Virus record (IMG/VR): IMGVR_UViG_3300035687_000009
Location: 1-52,709 of that record
DNA length: 52,709 nucleotides
DNA from: a virus
Reading direction: 5' to 3' (one strand)
Positions 1-5,638 of this stretch are shown piece after piece. The position numbers and the translations under genes are program-made. A model generated the notes under the pieces. It saw only the letters and a program-made list of their open reading frames with translations. It searched no databases and was not told the origin of the DNA. Every line of letters starts with the position of its first letter. Position 1 is the first letter of the stretch.

Positions 1-144
1 AGTAGGACAACTCTTTCAAGCCGTGTAATAGGACAATGAAAAAATCATTTTTGATTACACTCAGATCGGCACCACGCAGATCGGCACCACTCAGATTGGC
101 ACCACTCAGATTGGCACCACTCAGATTGGCACCACTCAGATCGG
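1..144. repeat. Left copy of terminal overlap (contig circularity)
   Basis: Bases 1-144 recur at 52566-52709 in the same orientation with a single mismatch (T at 127, A at 52692). The overlap starts in unique sequence and ends inside the 15-bp pentapeptide-repeat array. The minus-strand reading frame is continuous when the ends are merged, which fits a circular or circularly permuted genome of about 52,565 bp rather than true physical terminal repeats. Confidence 0.9.
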
Positions 145-445
145 CACCACGCAGATTGGCACCACGCAGATTGGCACCACTCAGATTGGCACCACTCAGA
201 TCGGCACCACGCAGATCGGCACCACGCAGATTGGCACCACTCAGATCGGCACCACTCAGATCGGCACCACGCAGATTGGCATCACTCAGATCGGCACCAC
301 GCAGATTGGCATCACGCAGATTGGCACCACTCTCAACAGCCGCAACCACAACTTCTTTAAGTGTTTCACTTTCGTACTCGAAAAGGACATTTCCAGTCCA
401 TCGATTTTTAATTTGAAATTTGATTTTGGTAGTTGAGGTTTCCAT
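1..445 (-). CDS. Pentapeptide-repeat protein, N-terminal part (continues at 52709-52294)
   Basis: The ATG is at 445 on the minus strand and the gene runs off the left end; its C-terminal part is at the right end of the window. Joined, it gives 717 nt, or 238 aa. The N-terminus ([18 protein letters not shown] and on) is a short globular head seen in phage pentapeptide proteins. It is followed by about 19 five-residue units of the A(D/N)L(S/R)G type, which form a right-handed beta-helix. Family members include gyrase-binding DNA mimics, but this phage subfamily has no established function. The gene lies early in the leftward operon, after several small regulators. Its DNA is so repetitive that the opposite strand is open too; that frame encodes only a low-complexity Arg/Leu/Pro string. 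Confidence 0.88.
   Translation of the reverse strand, partial: METSTTKIKFQIKNRWTGNVLFEYESETLKEVVVAAVESGANLRDANLRGADLSDANLRGADLSGADLSGANLRGADLRGADLSGANLSGANLRGANLRGADLSGANLSGANLSGANLSGADLRGADLSVIKNDFFIVLLHGLKELSY
61..345 (-). repeat. 15-bp tandem repeats encoding pentapeptides
   Basis: About 19 copies of a 15-bp unit (plus-strand form roughly GCAGATCGGCACCAC, with G/T and C/T variants) lie head to tail. On the minus strand each unit encodes one pentapeptide such as [10 protein letters not shown] or GANLS. Point variation is limited to a few positions, which suggests expansion and contraction by slippage or recombination. Because the assembly breaks in this array, the true copy number may differ. 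Confidence 0.9.
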
Positions 446-451
446 TTTTAT

Positions 452-523
452 TCAGGGTTTTATTTTTGGTTGTCTTTTGAATTTGATGTGAGTTTCACCT
501 TTATTGATAAGGTCATTCTCCAT
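452..523 (-). CDS. Possible 23-aa micro-ORF
   Basis: This short minus-strand frame (starts MENDLINKGE) begins at the stop of the upstream 46-aa ORF (TAAATG junction) and ends 6 nt before the ATG of the pentapeptide gene. Tight packing in the leftward operon is the only support. It is lysine-rich with no recognisable domain and could be leader sequence instead of a gene. Confidence 0.3.
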   Translation of the reverse strand: MENDLINKGETHIKFKRQPKIKP

Positions 524-664
524 TTATCTCCTTCGCCGTGCTCCTTCCATTCCTTTCTTACATACGACACATCTACCTTTGCATGCGATTGTTCCGTTGT
601 AGTTTCCATATTTTGGTTCTTTACATTGACATTTTAATTCTCCCACAGGCACACCTCCACTCAC
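524..664 (-). CDS. Small cysteine-rich (zinc-ribbon-like) protein, 46 aa
   Basis: A GTG-started frame with cysteines at residues 12, 14, 28, 32 and 35 (CQC, then ACKGRCVVC) and an Arg-rich tail (GARRRR). The spacing resembles a small zinc-binding knuckle, and the basic C-terminus suggests nucleic-acid binding. It overlaps the end of the upstream 69-aa ORF and an AAGGGG stretch precedes the GTG. The cysteine pattern is seen directly; zinc binding is inferred. No family is recognised. Confidence 0.5.
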   Translation of the reverse strand: MSGGVPVGELKCQCKEPKYGNYNGTIACKGRCVVCKKGMEGARRRR

Positions 665-830
665 TCACCCCTTGTTTACAAGAGCTCATTATTTTTTTAT
701 AGGAGCAGTGATCGATAATTTTTGCAGCCTTGCTCTGGTCGATGCCGTTCACCTTGCAGTAGGCTTGAAAAAAGATCTTTGAGGTACTCATTGGTTTTAT
801 TTTTTTATAGGAGTGGGAATGTATGGTCAT
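621..830 (-). CDS. Hypothetical early protein, 69 aa
   Basis: The minus-strand frame overlaps the stop of the next upstream gene by 4 nt (ATGA type). The likely functional start may be the internal Met before STSKIFFQAYC. The C-terminus carries CACG and a further Cys, so it may bind metal. No known family is recognised. Its place, two genes downstream of the early promoter at 1272, suggests a small early regulator or host-interaction protein. Confidence 0.5.
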   Translation of the reverse strand: MTIHSHSYKKIKPMSTSKIFFQAYCKVNGIDQSKAAKIIDHCSYKKIMSSCKQGVSEWRCACGRIKMSM

Positions 831-1051
831 GCTATTCTCATGGTCTTAATTTCCATTCTGGCTTTGTTCTCGTTCATTACTTCAATCGCCGCCTCTATTA
901 TCTGAGCGTTGAAAGCCTTCTTGTTAAGAACCTTACTTACCCATTCACGACTTTTCCGCGCTTTAGCGGCAACCCTATCTTGATCGCCATCGAACATCCA
1001 TGAATGGATCTCTGTAATCTTTTCGTCAAGTTCTTTTGGTAGGGGCTTCAT
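827..1051 (-). CDS. Small early DNA-binding-like protein, 74 aa
   Basis: The protein is helical and charged, with a segment (RVAAKARKSREWVSKVLNKK) that looks like the recognition region of a helix-turn-helix: Ala-rich helix, then SREWVSKVL. As the second gene of the leftward operon, opposite the repressor, it takes the position of Cro or an antirepressor. That role is inferred from location and is not shown by family membership. Confidence 0.65.
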   Translation of the reverse strand: MKPLPKELDEKITEIHSWMFDGDQDRVAAKARKSREWVSKVLNKKAFNAQIIEAAIEVMNENKARMEIKTMRIA

Positions 1052-1240
1052 TTATATCCCTAGTTTTTTTTCCTCCACCGTTAAACCCTTGTCTAAAATT
1101 TCATCCACCAGATAAGTGTAGTGGACATCTTCTTTTTGCTTGGCGGCCTTCTGCCTGGCAACTTCCTTGGCTCTTTCTCTATTTTTCACCGAAACCCTTA
1201 CATGGGTAAAATCTTGTGTTTTTGCCCTTTCCTTAGCCAT
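1052..1240 (-). CDS. First gene of leftward operon, ribbon-helix-helix-like, 62 aa
   Basis: The ATG at 1240 (MAKERAKTQDF) is preferred over one nine codons upstream, because that one would lie within a few bases of the promoter -7 element. The sequence reads as a beta-strand (THVRVSVKN) followed by two helices ending in TYLVDEILDKGL, the arrangement of Arc/MetJ-type ribbon-helix-helix proteins. It is immediately downstream of the operator repeats, so it may act as a Cro-like regulator of the divergent region. Confidence 0.65.
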   Translation of the reverse strand: MAKERAKTQDFTHVRVSVKNRERAKEVARQKAAKQKEDVHYTYLVDEILDKGLTVEEKKLGI

Positions 1241-1264
1241 TTGTATATTGGTTAACTGATGTAA

Positions 1265-1298
1265 CAAATATAAACAGTTGTTGATAACATATGCAACA
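1265..1298 (-). promoter_or_regulatory. Leftward early promoter (Bacteroidota type)
   Basis: On the minus strand, TATATTTG (1272-1265) matches the Bacteroidota -7 consensus TAnnTTTG. A TTG lies 21 nt upstream, in the -33 position. The two 15-bp repeats overlap this promoter, so the repressor encoded at 1329 probably controls it. It would drive the whole leftward early operon, including genes beyond the contig junction. Confidence 0.65.
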
Positions 1299-1309
1299 GT
1301 TGTTGATAA
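1273..1309. promoter_or_regulatory. Operator-like direct repeats in divergent intergenic region
   Basis: AACAGTTGTTGATAA occurs exactly twice, at 1273-1287 and 1295-1309, with a 22-bp period (about two helical turns on the same face). The copies sit between the divergent repressor gene and first early gene and overlap the leftward promoter. This is the expected location of a phage immunity operator; binding by the 1329-1730 product is inferred. Confidence 0.7.
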
Positions 1310-1328
1310 AATATTTTAAAGTTTTTTT

Positions 1329-1730
1329 ATGGCTCAGACTGAGCGCAAAGACGAGCGATTAATTGCGGTTATAGTGGACTTGATAAGCAAATCAGGCAAA
1401 TCCGATGCTGAATTGGAGTTGGAATTAGGCTTTTCGACTCAAAGAATAAATAACTATAGGCTTGGTAAGCGTGAGGCTAAACTGGATTTTATAGCCAAAT
1501 GGAAGGATGTTTATAATGTAGATATCGTTGACTTATACAGGGGGATTGAAACAATTGTTTCACATGGAAAAACCGAAAAAGGTACAGCCGCAACAAATAG
1601 TGATGAAGCGGCTGTAAATAAGGCGAAGTATTTAGCTGAGTTGGAGGCGGAGGTGTCTCTGTTAAGAATCGTTACAACGCAGCAATCGGAAACAATATTG
1701 AATTTATCACGATCTGCCGTATCGAATTAA
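1329..1730 (+). CDS. XRE-family transcriptional repressor (CI-like), 133 aa
   Basis: The N-terminal 60 residues have a helix-turn-helix pattern (SDAELELELGF then STQRINNYRLGKREAKLDFI) typical of XRE/Cro-CI proteins. A linker follows, then a C-terminal coiled coil (residues about 95-130, ELEAEVSLLRI). There is no LexA-type S24 protease domain, so induction would need another route, such as antirepression. It faces the early operon across the operator repeats, as expected for the lysogenic repressor. Confidence 0.75.
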   Translation: MAQTERKDERLIAVIVDLISKSGKSDAELELELGFSTQRINNYRLGKREAKLDFIAKWKDVYNVDIVDLYRGIETIVSHGKTEKGTAATNSDEAAVNKAKYLAELEAEVSLLRIVTTQQSETILNLSRSAVSN

Positions 1731-1934
1731 TGACAGTATTATAGATCCCTGGAGTATTAGGCGTTTATGTCTGATCTGCTCATCCTCCGGAAGTGTGGAC
1801 AGAATAACATCAAGGTGAGCCTTTGAGGCTTCCATGCTAAGTGTGATAAATTCGGCGGCCAACTCAGGATCTAAGTGATCGGAGCAGTTAACAAGGGCAT
1901 CGATTAATTGGAAATTGTTGTGAGATCTACGCAT
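1707..1934 (-). CDS. Hypothetical protein, 75 aa
   Basis: This frame overlaps the 3' end of the repressor gene by 24 nt on the opposite strand and is convergent with it. The protein is helical (LDPELAAEFITLSMEASKAHL) with no recognised family. No competing frame exists from 1735 to 1934. Antisense overlap with the repressor mRNA could matter for regulation, but that is speculative. Confidence 0.45.
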   Translation of the reverse strand: MRRSHNNFQLIDALVNCSDHLDPELAAEFITLSMEASKAHLDVILSTLPEDEQIRHKRLILQGSIILSLIRYGRS

Positions 1935-2147
1935 AAGGGTAGTGCATTAATATTAAGTGGAACAATAGGAATTTTTGATAATACTTCAACGCCACAATTC
2001 AACCTCTTACCTATTGCCATTGGGAAGGGGACTATAATTTTACCTGTGGTTGTGAGTGCATCTTAGTGCAAAAATTGGACAACTTATGTCAAAGAATACA
2101 ACGGCTGGCTACCGGCTTTTGTTTTACGTACCTTAAAAATACCCTTT

Positions 2148-2576
2148 ATGAAAAACATCATTTCAGCTATTTTAACCTTATCCATAATGATCTCATGCAG
2201 TGATGAGTCTATAACGGATCCGCTCGCAGGACCGTGGATATATAAATCTTCTGGATCGGGCCCGGTAATAGATGCAAAATTCGATCTAAGATCTAACGGT
2301 GGGGGATTCGCAATTACCGAAATTGAGCTAACTGTAGACGGCGAATTAGATTCTAACCTGGATCAATATGGTGCCTTTGCTTTAGAGGTTACGCCTAAAA
2401 GTATCAAGCAGATATCCATCACAAAATTTAGTAACAATGGGCAGGTGATCAAAGGTATTGCATTCTTTAAACTAGAATCAGATAATGGTCGTCAATGGAC
2501 GGTTGATAGCGTTATGTATTTGAATGAATCCCTTATAAAGTTTGGATATGTCAATCAGGAGTTAATTAAAAATTAA
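2148..2576 (+). CDS. Predicted lipoprotein, 142 aa
   Basis: The N-terminal signal (MKNIISAILTLSIMISCSDE) ends in a lipobox-like Ile-Ser-Cys with Cys at residue 17, typical of Bacteroidota lipoproteins. The mature part is beta-strand rich and resembles small lipocalin-like or META-like lipoproteins, without a firm match. It sits in the lysogeny region, 10 nt before an Imm-like gene, so a prophage-expressed surface or superinfection-exclusion role is plausible. Confidence 0.65.
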   Translation: MKNIISAILTLSIMISCSDESITDPLAGPWIYKSSGSGPVIDAKFDLRSNGGGFAITEIELTVDGELDSNLDQYGAFALEVTPKSIKQISITKFSNNGQVIKGIAFFKLESDNGRQWTVDSVMYLNESLIKFGYVNQELIKN

Positions 2577-2586
2577 CCACCTCAAA

Positions 2587-2841
2587 ATGGAAGTTATACT
2601 TATTATACTGGCTGTTTGCTTAGCAGGCTTCCTTTACTTCATTCCAAGTTGGATAGCATGGAATACTAATAACTCGAGCCTGGTTATAATTCTTAACATA
2701 TTAATAGGATGGACGGTAATTGGATGGTTGATTGCGTTGATTGTTGCCCTGACATCATCTGAAATTCCACCACAGCAACCAAAGGTTATAATAGAGCAAA
2801 GGCATGAGGACGACAATCTGGGACAAGATCGGAAAGCTTAA
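2587..2841 (+). CDS. Superinfection immunity protein (T4 Imm-like), 84 aa
   Basis: There are two hydrophobic segments (residues about 3-22 and 30-55) with the signature YFIPSWIAW and LNILIGWTVIGWLIALIVAL, which match the Imm family of small inner-membrane proteins that block DNA entry of superinfecting phages. It follows the lipoprotein gene by 10 nt. The C-terminal tail is hydrophilic and overlaps a SHOCT-domain ORF in another frame. Similar membrane proteins elsewhere carry SHOCT as a fused C-terminal domain. Confidence 0.75.
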   Translation: MEVILIILAVCLAGFLYFIPSWIAWNTNNSSLVIILNILIGWTVIGWLIALIVALTSSEIPPQQPKVIIEQRHEDDNLGQDRKA

Positions 2842-2944
2842 AAAGCTATTAGATAAAGGAGCGATCACAGAACGAGAATATGATCAAGAGAAAACCAGGC
2901 TACTTTCAGGAAAATACCCACCAGGGTCAAAAGTTGAGTTATGA
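2804..2944 (+). CDS. SHOCT-domain micro-protein, 46 aa
   Basis: An ATG at 2804, in a +1 frame relative to the Imm-like gene, opens a 46-aa frame with the short C-terminal (SHOCT) pattern: KIGKLKKLLDKGAITEREYD followed by EKTRLL. SHOCT is usually found at the C-terminus of membrane or phage proteins and is thought to be an oligomerisation or interaction module. The 38-nt overlap with the immunity gene suggests translational coupling or a split of an ancestral fusion. Confidence 0.65.
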   Translation: MRTTIWDKIGKLKKLLDKGAITEREYDQEKTRLLSGKYPPGSKVEL

Positions 2945-2955
2945 AAATAATTGTT

Positions 2956-4209
2956 TTACAGTAAATTAGCCACCATTTTTTTAGTCTCCATATCAAAACT
3001 ATCCAAATACCTTTGAGTTGTTTTCGGATCGGAATGTCCTAATGCTCTTTGAATAAATATCAAGTCCGCGCCCTTCTTCCATGCTATTGTAGCGAAGGTA
3101 TGCCGGGCCCAGTAGGTCGTTAGTTTTGGTAACTCCATTTTCTCACTAGCAATTTTTAATTGATCGTTCGTATCTGTAACGAAGTCATGAACCCGGTACT
3201 TAATCTGCTTTTGGGTGAGCCCATCCCGAAGCACTGGAAATACGAAAGCATTCGGATTCATGGAGTCCGTGAAATTTCCCCAACGCTGCATGATCGCTGT
3301 TGTTTCTGTTCGCAGGGGGATCTCAATAACCGAACGATCTCGAGAGGTATCAATGGTTTTTGCCCGCTCAAAGAAGATACACTCTTCTTTGATGTCGCGA
3401 TATTTCAATAAGGCTATGTCCTTGAAGTTCATCCCGTAACAGAAATATGAAAATATAAACAGATCCACGGCTTTTTGGAGCTCAGGGTTAAGCGTCCGGA
3501 AGGAGAGGACTTTATTTTTTTGATCCTCAGTTAACGCCAGCTTACGGCCTTTCGAGGTTGGGATTACATACTTACCCTTCCCGAAGGGATACATTTTACC
3601 GGGTATCTTATTCTTTTTAATAGCCAGGTTAAATGTTGTACGCAAGCAAATGCAATACATCCCCACGGTAGTAATCGACCTTGGTTCCCGCTCATCCTCA
3701 ACACTACCCGATGTCATCCATTTTTCATACTTCATGAGCCATGCAGGAGTGATTGACCCAAAGGAAAGATGATCGCCTGCAAATACTTTCATGCTGTTGC
3801 AAGCGGCATCATAAACCGATGCTGTGCCTTCCTTGTCCCGCGCCCGCAAATCTGATGCGTATCCGGCCATCAAGTTTAAAGGGTTCTTATACCGGCCCAC
3901 CTGGGTTAACTGTAGCCCAAAGTTTTCCGGATCGATGAAAGGGTCTTCCTTCAGGATTTCTTTCGCCCGCTCGTATATATCGGATAGATTGGTTTGCTTT
4001 TCCTGAAGGTCTTTATCCTTACCTGGATTACCCATTATCTTTTTGAACTCATCAACAGTTGCAAAAATGCTAGTCTTATAATATTTCTGGATGAATCGTT
4101 TTGCATTCTCAGGATCCCTGTAGGTTGTTCGAATCTTAACATGGTACCGGCCTTTGTTATCGCCGGTTGTTGTTATTCTCTTCTTGTCGAGTACTTTTGA
4201 AATGGTCAT
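2956..4209 (-). CDS. int: Tyrosine-type integrase, 417 aa
   Basis: The N-terminal arm-binding and SAM-like domains are followed by a C-terminal catalytic domain. Visible motifs are GMNFKDIALLKYRDI (a Bacteroidota variant of the first Arg box), TTYWARHTFAT (ARH motif), LGHSDPKTTQRYLDS with a His and the nucleophilic Tyr. This is the layout of CTnDOT/Bacteroides phage recombinases. The gene is transcribed away from the adjacent attP (4211-4486), with its start codon next to putative arm-type sites, so occupancy of the arms could repress it. Confidence 0.93.
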   Translation of the reverse strand: MTISKVLDKKRITTTGDNKGRYHVKIRTTYRDPENAKRFIQKYYKTSIFATVDEFKKIMGNPGKDKDLQEKQTNLSDIYERAKEILKEDPFIDPENFGLQLTQVGRYKNPLNLMAGYASDLRARDKEGTASVYDAACNSMKVFAGDHLSFGSITPAWLMKYEKWMTSGSVEDEREPRSITTVGMYCICLRTTFNLAIKKNKIPGKMYPFGKGKYVIPTSKGRKLALTEDQKNKVLSFRTLNPELQKAVDLFIFSYFCYGMNFKDIALLKYRDIKEECIFFERAKTIDTSRDRSVIEIPLRTETTAIMQRWGNFTDSMNPNAFVFPVLRDGLTQKQIKYRVHDFVTDTNDQLKIASEKMELPKLTTYWARHTFATIAWKKGADLIFIQRALGHSDPKTTQRYLDSFDMETKKMVANLL

Positions 4210-4370
4210 AATGTGAATAGTAAGTTCATAGTTTCACCGAATTTAGTGTGAATACTAATTGAATGACGTTTGAATGATATGTGAATAACTTATTGATTTA
4301 CAGTCGATTAGTTGCGAAATATAAGTGAAATGATCATATTTGAATGCGCCTTACAGGAATTAAAATATGA

Positions 4371-4413
4371 CTCATAATCAATAGGTCCCCGGATCGTGCC
4401 CGGGAGGGCCCAC
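4371..4413 (+). other. attP core: 3' half of a tRNA (CAT anticodon loop onward)
   Basis: The sequence reads as an anticodon loop CTCATAA (4371-4377), a T-arm with 5-bp stem CCCGG/CCGGG (4388-4404) and a 7-nt loop, then AGGGCCC and A as acceptor strand and discriminator. There is no 5' half upstream, so this is not a complete tRNA. Phage integrases of this class commonly recombine in tRNA 3' ends and restore the host gene. A Met-type (or CAU-Ile) tRNA is the likely attB. Confidence 0.72.
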
Positions 4414-4425
4414 GAGTTAACAGTC

Positions 4426-4462
4426 AAGCAGTTAGGACGCAATCCGACTGCTTTATTTTTTT
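4426..4462 (+). terminator. Rho-independent terminator after the tRNA fragment
   Basis: The stem AAGCAGT / ACTGCTT (4426-4432 / 4447-4453) has an inner GGA/TCC and is followed by a TTTATTTTTTT tract. It would end transcription of the restored host tRNA after integration and insulate the downstream phage genes. Confidence 0.75.
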
Positions 4463-4520
4463 GTAAGGTTCATAGAAAGTTCATAGGAATTAAAATGATG
4501 CCTACCATGACTCGAAACAC

Positions 4521-4679
4521 ATGAAGCTTTTAATAATATTTTTGACAGCCATGGTAATAGCTCTTGTGTTTCGGTTTGCCTTTCAATACATGGGCTTCTT
4601 CAGTGAGTTTTTATATGGCTGGGCCGGAGGCACCCTCGCATTATTGGCGATATTGAAAATAGATAAATATCGGAATTAA
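4521..4679 (+). CDS. Small membrane protein, 52 aa
   Basis: There are two predicted membrane segments: residues about 3-20 (LLIIFLTAMVIALVFRF) and 33-47 (GWAGGTLALLAILKI), with a short basic C-terminus. It lies just beyond attP, upstream of a lipoprotein and the terminase genes. No family is recognised; its topology fits many tiny phage membrane effectors. Confidence 0.55.
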   Translation: MKLLIIFLTAMVIALVFRFAFQYMGFFSEFLYGWAGGTLALLAILKIDKYRN

Positions 4680-4702
4680 AACCGCAATGTTTTATGGAAT
4701 AG

Positions 4703-4888
4703 TTGAAACTCCTTATTTTCATAACAATTATTACCCTCTGCTCCTGTGCTCATCACTCAATTCCGAAAAGAACATTTAAAGAGCCGAAGAAAAGAGTAGC
4801 GACACAGAAGGAAAGCAGATTGTTATTTGTATCGATGATTTTAGGAGTTGTAATAACCTTCCATTTCTTACCTGAAGATCAAAAATGA
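4703..4888 (+). CDS. Small lipoprotein/membrane protein, 61 aa
   Basis: A TTG start gives a signal-like N-terminus (MKLLIFITIITLCSC) with a possible lipobox Cys, a basic middle, and a second hydrophobic segment near the C-terminus (LLFVSMILGVVITFHF). Two membrane anchors on so short a chain resemble small envelope-spanning or lysis-associated phage proteins. No homologous family is recognised, and the TTG start makes the N-terminus less certain. Confidence 0.45.
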   Translation: MKLLIFITIITLCSCAHHSIPKRTFKEPKKRVATQKESRLLFVSMILGVVITFHFLPEDQK

Positions 4889-5103
4889 GATACTTTTTTA
4901 TTTCCTATTCCCATAACTTAGGCTTTGGCTCACTCACTATACAGCTTGAAGAATTCCCTAACGAACAAGGAATTTTTAAAACCCTTCAGGAAGAGGCCCC
5001 GGGAGACAAGGACCTCCCCAAGATAGAATCTATCACCATCCTTTCTCTTTTCGAGTTCAAAACCAAAGAGGATTTCGATTCGTTTAATCGCTCTGAAGAA
5101 TAG
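4885..5103 (+). CDS. Hypothetical protein, 72 aa
   Basis: It overlaps the previous gene by 4 nt (ATGA), so the two are probably translated together. The product is soluble and acidic (LQEEAPGDKDLPKIESI) and has no recognised domain. It is the last gene before the structured element and the terminase genes. Confidence 0.55.
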   Translation: MRYFFISYSHNLGFGSLTIQLEEFPNEQGIFKTLQEEAPGDKDLPKIESITILSLFEFKTKEDFDSFNRSEE

Positions 5104-5183
5104 TTTTTATTGGTCGCTTCGCTGTGACGTACCCCTGTTTGGCCTGCCGACTAGTAACCGCAGGGCTTTGTGTAAAATATTGA

Positions 5184-5301
5184 AGAAGAGAATGAGTGGC
5201 TTAGGTTTGGAATCCAAGCCAGATTGTTAAAAGGTGTTTACACGATGTGAGTTTGGAATTCACACCGTTCTTCAGAAACCCGTTTTTACTCATTCTCTTC
5301 T
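5184..5301 (+). ncRNA. Structured element: long stem enclosing twin hairpins
   Basis: A 14-bp perfect stem (5184-5197 with 5288-5301) encloses two hairpins. Hairpin 1 is GGCTT/AAGCC at 5198-5220, and hairpin 2 is TGTGA/TCACA at 5246-5264. Both present the same 9-nt loop sequence GTTTGGAAT (5205-5213 and 5251-5259). The element lies directly upstream of the small terminase gene. It could be an RNA element in the 5' leader or a DNA packaging/terminase recognition site; the sequence does not decide. Confidence 0.6.
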
Positions 5302-5325
5302 ATTTCCTAAATTGGGAATTATTCC

Positions 5326-5333
5326 TAAATTTG
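5326..5333 (+). promoter_or_regulatory. Possible promoter -7 element before terminase genes
   Basis: TAAATTTG fits the Bacteroidota TAnnTTTG consensus and lies 36 nt before the terS start codon. TTCCTAAATT is repeated at 5304-5313 and 5322-5331. No well-spaced -33 TTG is evident, so this late promoter is tentative and may need an activator. Confidence 0.35.
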
Positions 5334-5368
5334 TACTTGACACCGAATAATACGGATGTAATACGACT

Positions 5369-5638
5369 ATGGGGAAGGAAAAGACACAATTCAAACCCGG
5401 AAATTCAGGTAAACCAAAAGGAGCGGAAAACAAAACTACAAAAGCCGCCAAGGCGCTATTCCTGGGAATTATGGATGGTGAGGTTGAGCACATTAAGCGC
5501 TCCCTTGACACGATCCGGGCTAAAGATCCCGCGAAATACCTGGAAGTCCTATCTAAATTCTTTCCATACTTCATGCCTAAGAAGCTCGAAATCGACACCC
5601 CGACAGAGATAACAGTCAATGTCAAGCGTAGAGATTGA
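5369..5638 (+). CDS. terS: Terminase small subunit-like protein, 89 aa
   Basis: The N-terminus (KTQFKPGNSGKPKGAENKTT) is the basic GNxGKPKG motif common in phage terminase-associated small proteins (DUF5681-type). The C-terminal part is helical. It overlaps terL by 20 nt, and the pairing with the large subunit supports the role. It would bind packaging-site DNA and recruit the large subunit. Confidence 0.75.
   Translation: MGKEKTQFKPGNSGKPKGAENKTTKAAKALFLGIMDGEVEHIKRSLDTIRAKDPAKYLEVLSKFFPYFMPKKLEIDTPTEITVNVKRRD

Larger units (their letters stand above)
4211..4486. other. attP region: arm-type repeats around the core
   Basis: Left of the tRNA-derived core, GTGAATA occurs at three places and TTGAATG at three, between about 4212 and 4345. 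GTTCATAG occurs at 4224-4231 on the left and at 4468-4475 and 4479-4486 on the right. Repeated short motifs flanking a tRNA 3' end next to an integrase gene are typical arm-type binding sites. The exact footprints are inferred. Confidence 0.6.

Noticed and set aside
61-345. CRISPR-like regularly spaced repeats
   Set aside because: The 15-bp units are contiguous with no unique spacers and encode pentapeptides.
36-416. Plus-strand open frame of repeating Arg/Leu/Ala/Pro ([15 protein letters not shown] and on)
   Set aside because: It is the antisense shadow of the pentapeptide-repeat gene; the 15-bp period keeps several frames open. The minus-strand translation has a clear domain and joins in frame across the contig ends.
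722-1003. Plus-strand 93-aa frame
   Set aside because: Antisense to two overlapping minus-strand early genes and with no start context or protein-like composition.
4340-4413. Complete tRNA gene at attP
   Set aside because: No 5' half with a matching acceptor and D-arm exists upstream; only the 3' half is present, as expected for attP.
5247-5612. Plus-strand 121-aa frame overlapping terS
   Set aside because: Out of frame with terS; its N-terminal part lies in the structured element and its C-terminal part is a shadow of terS.
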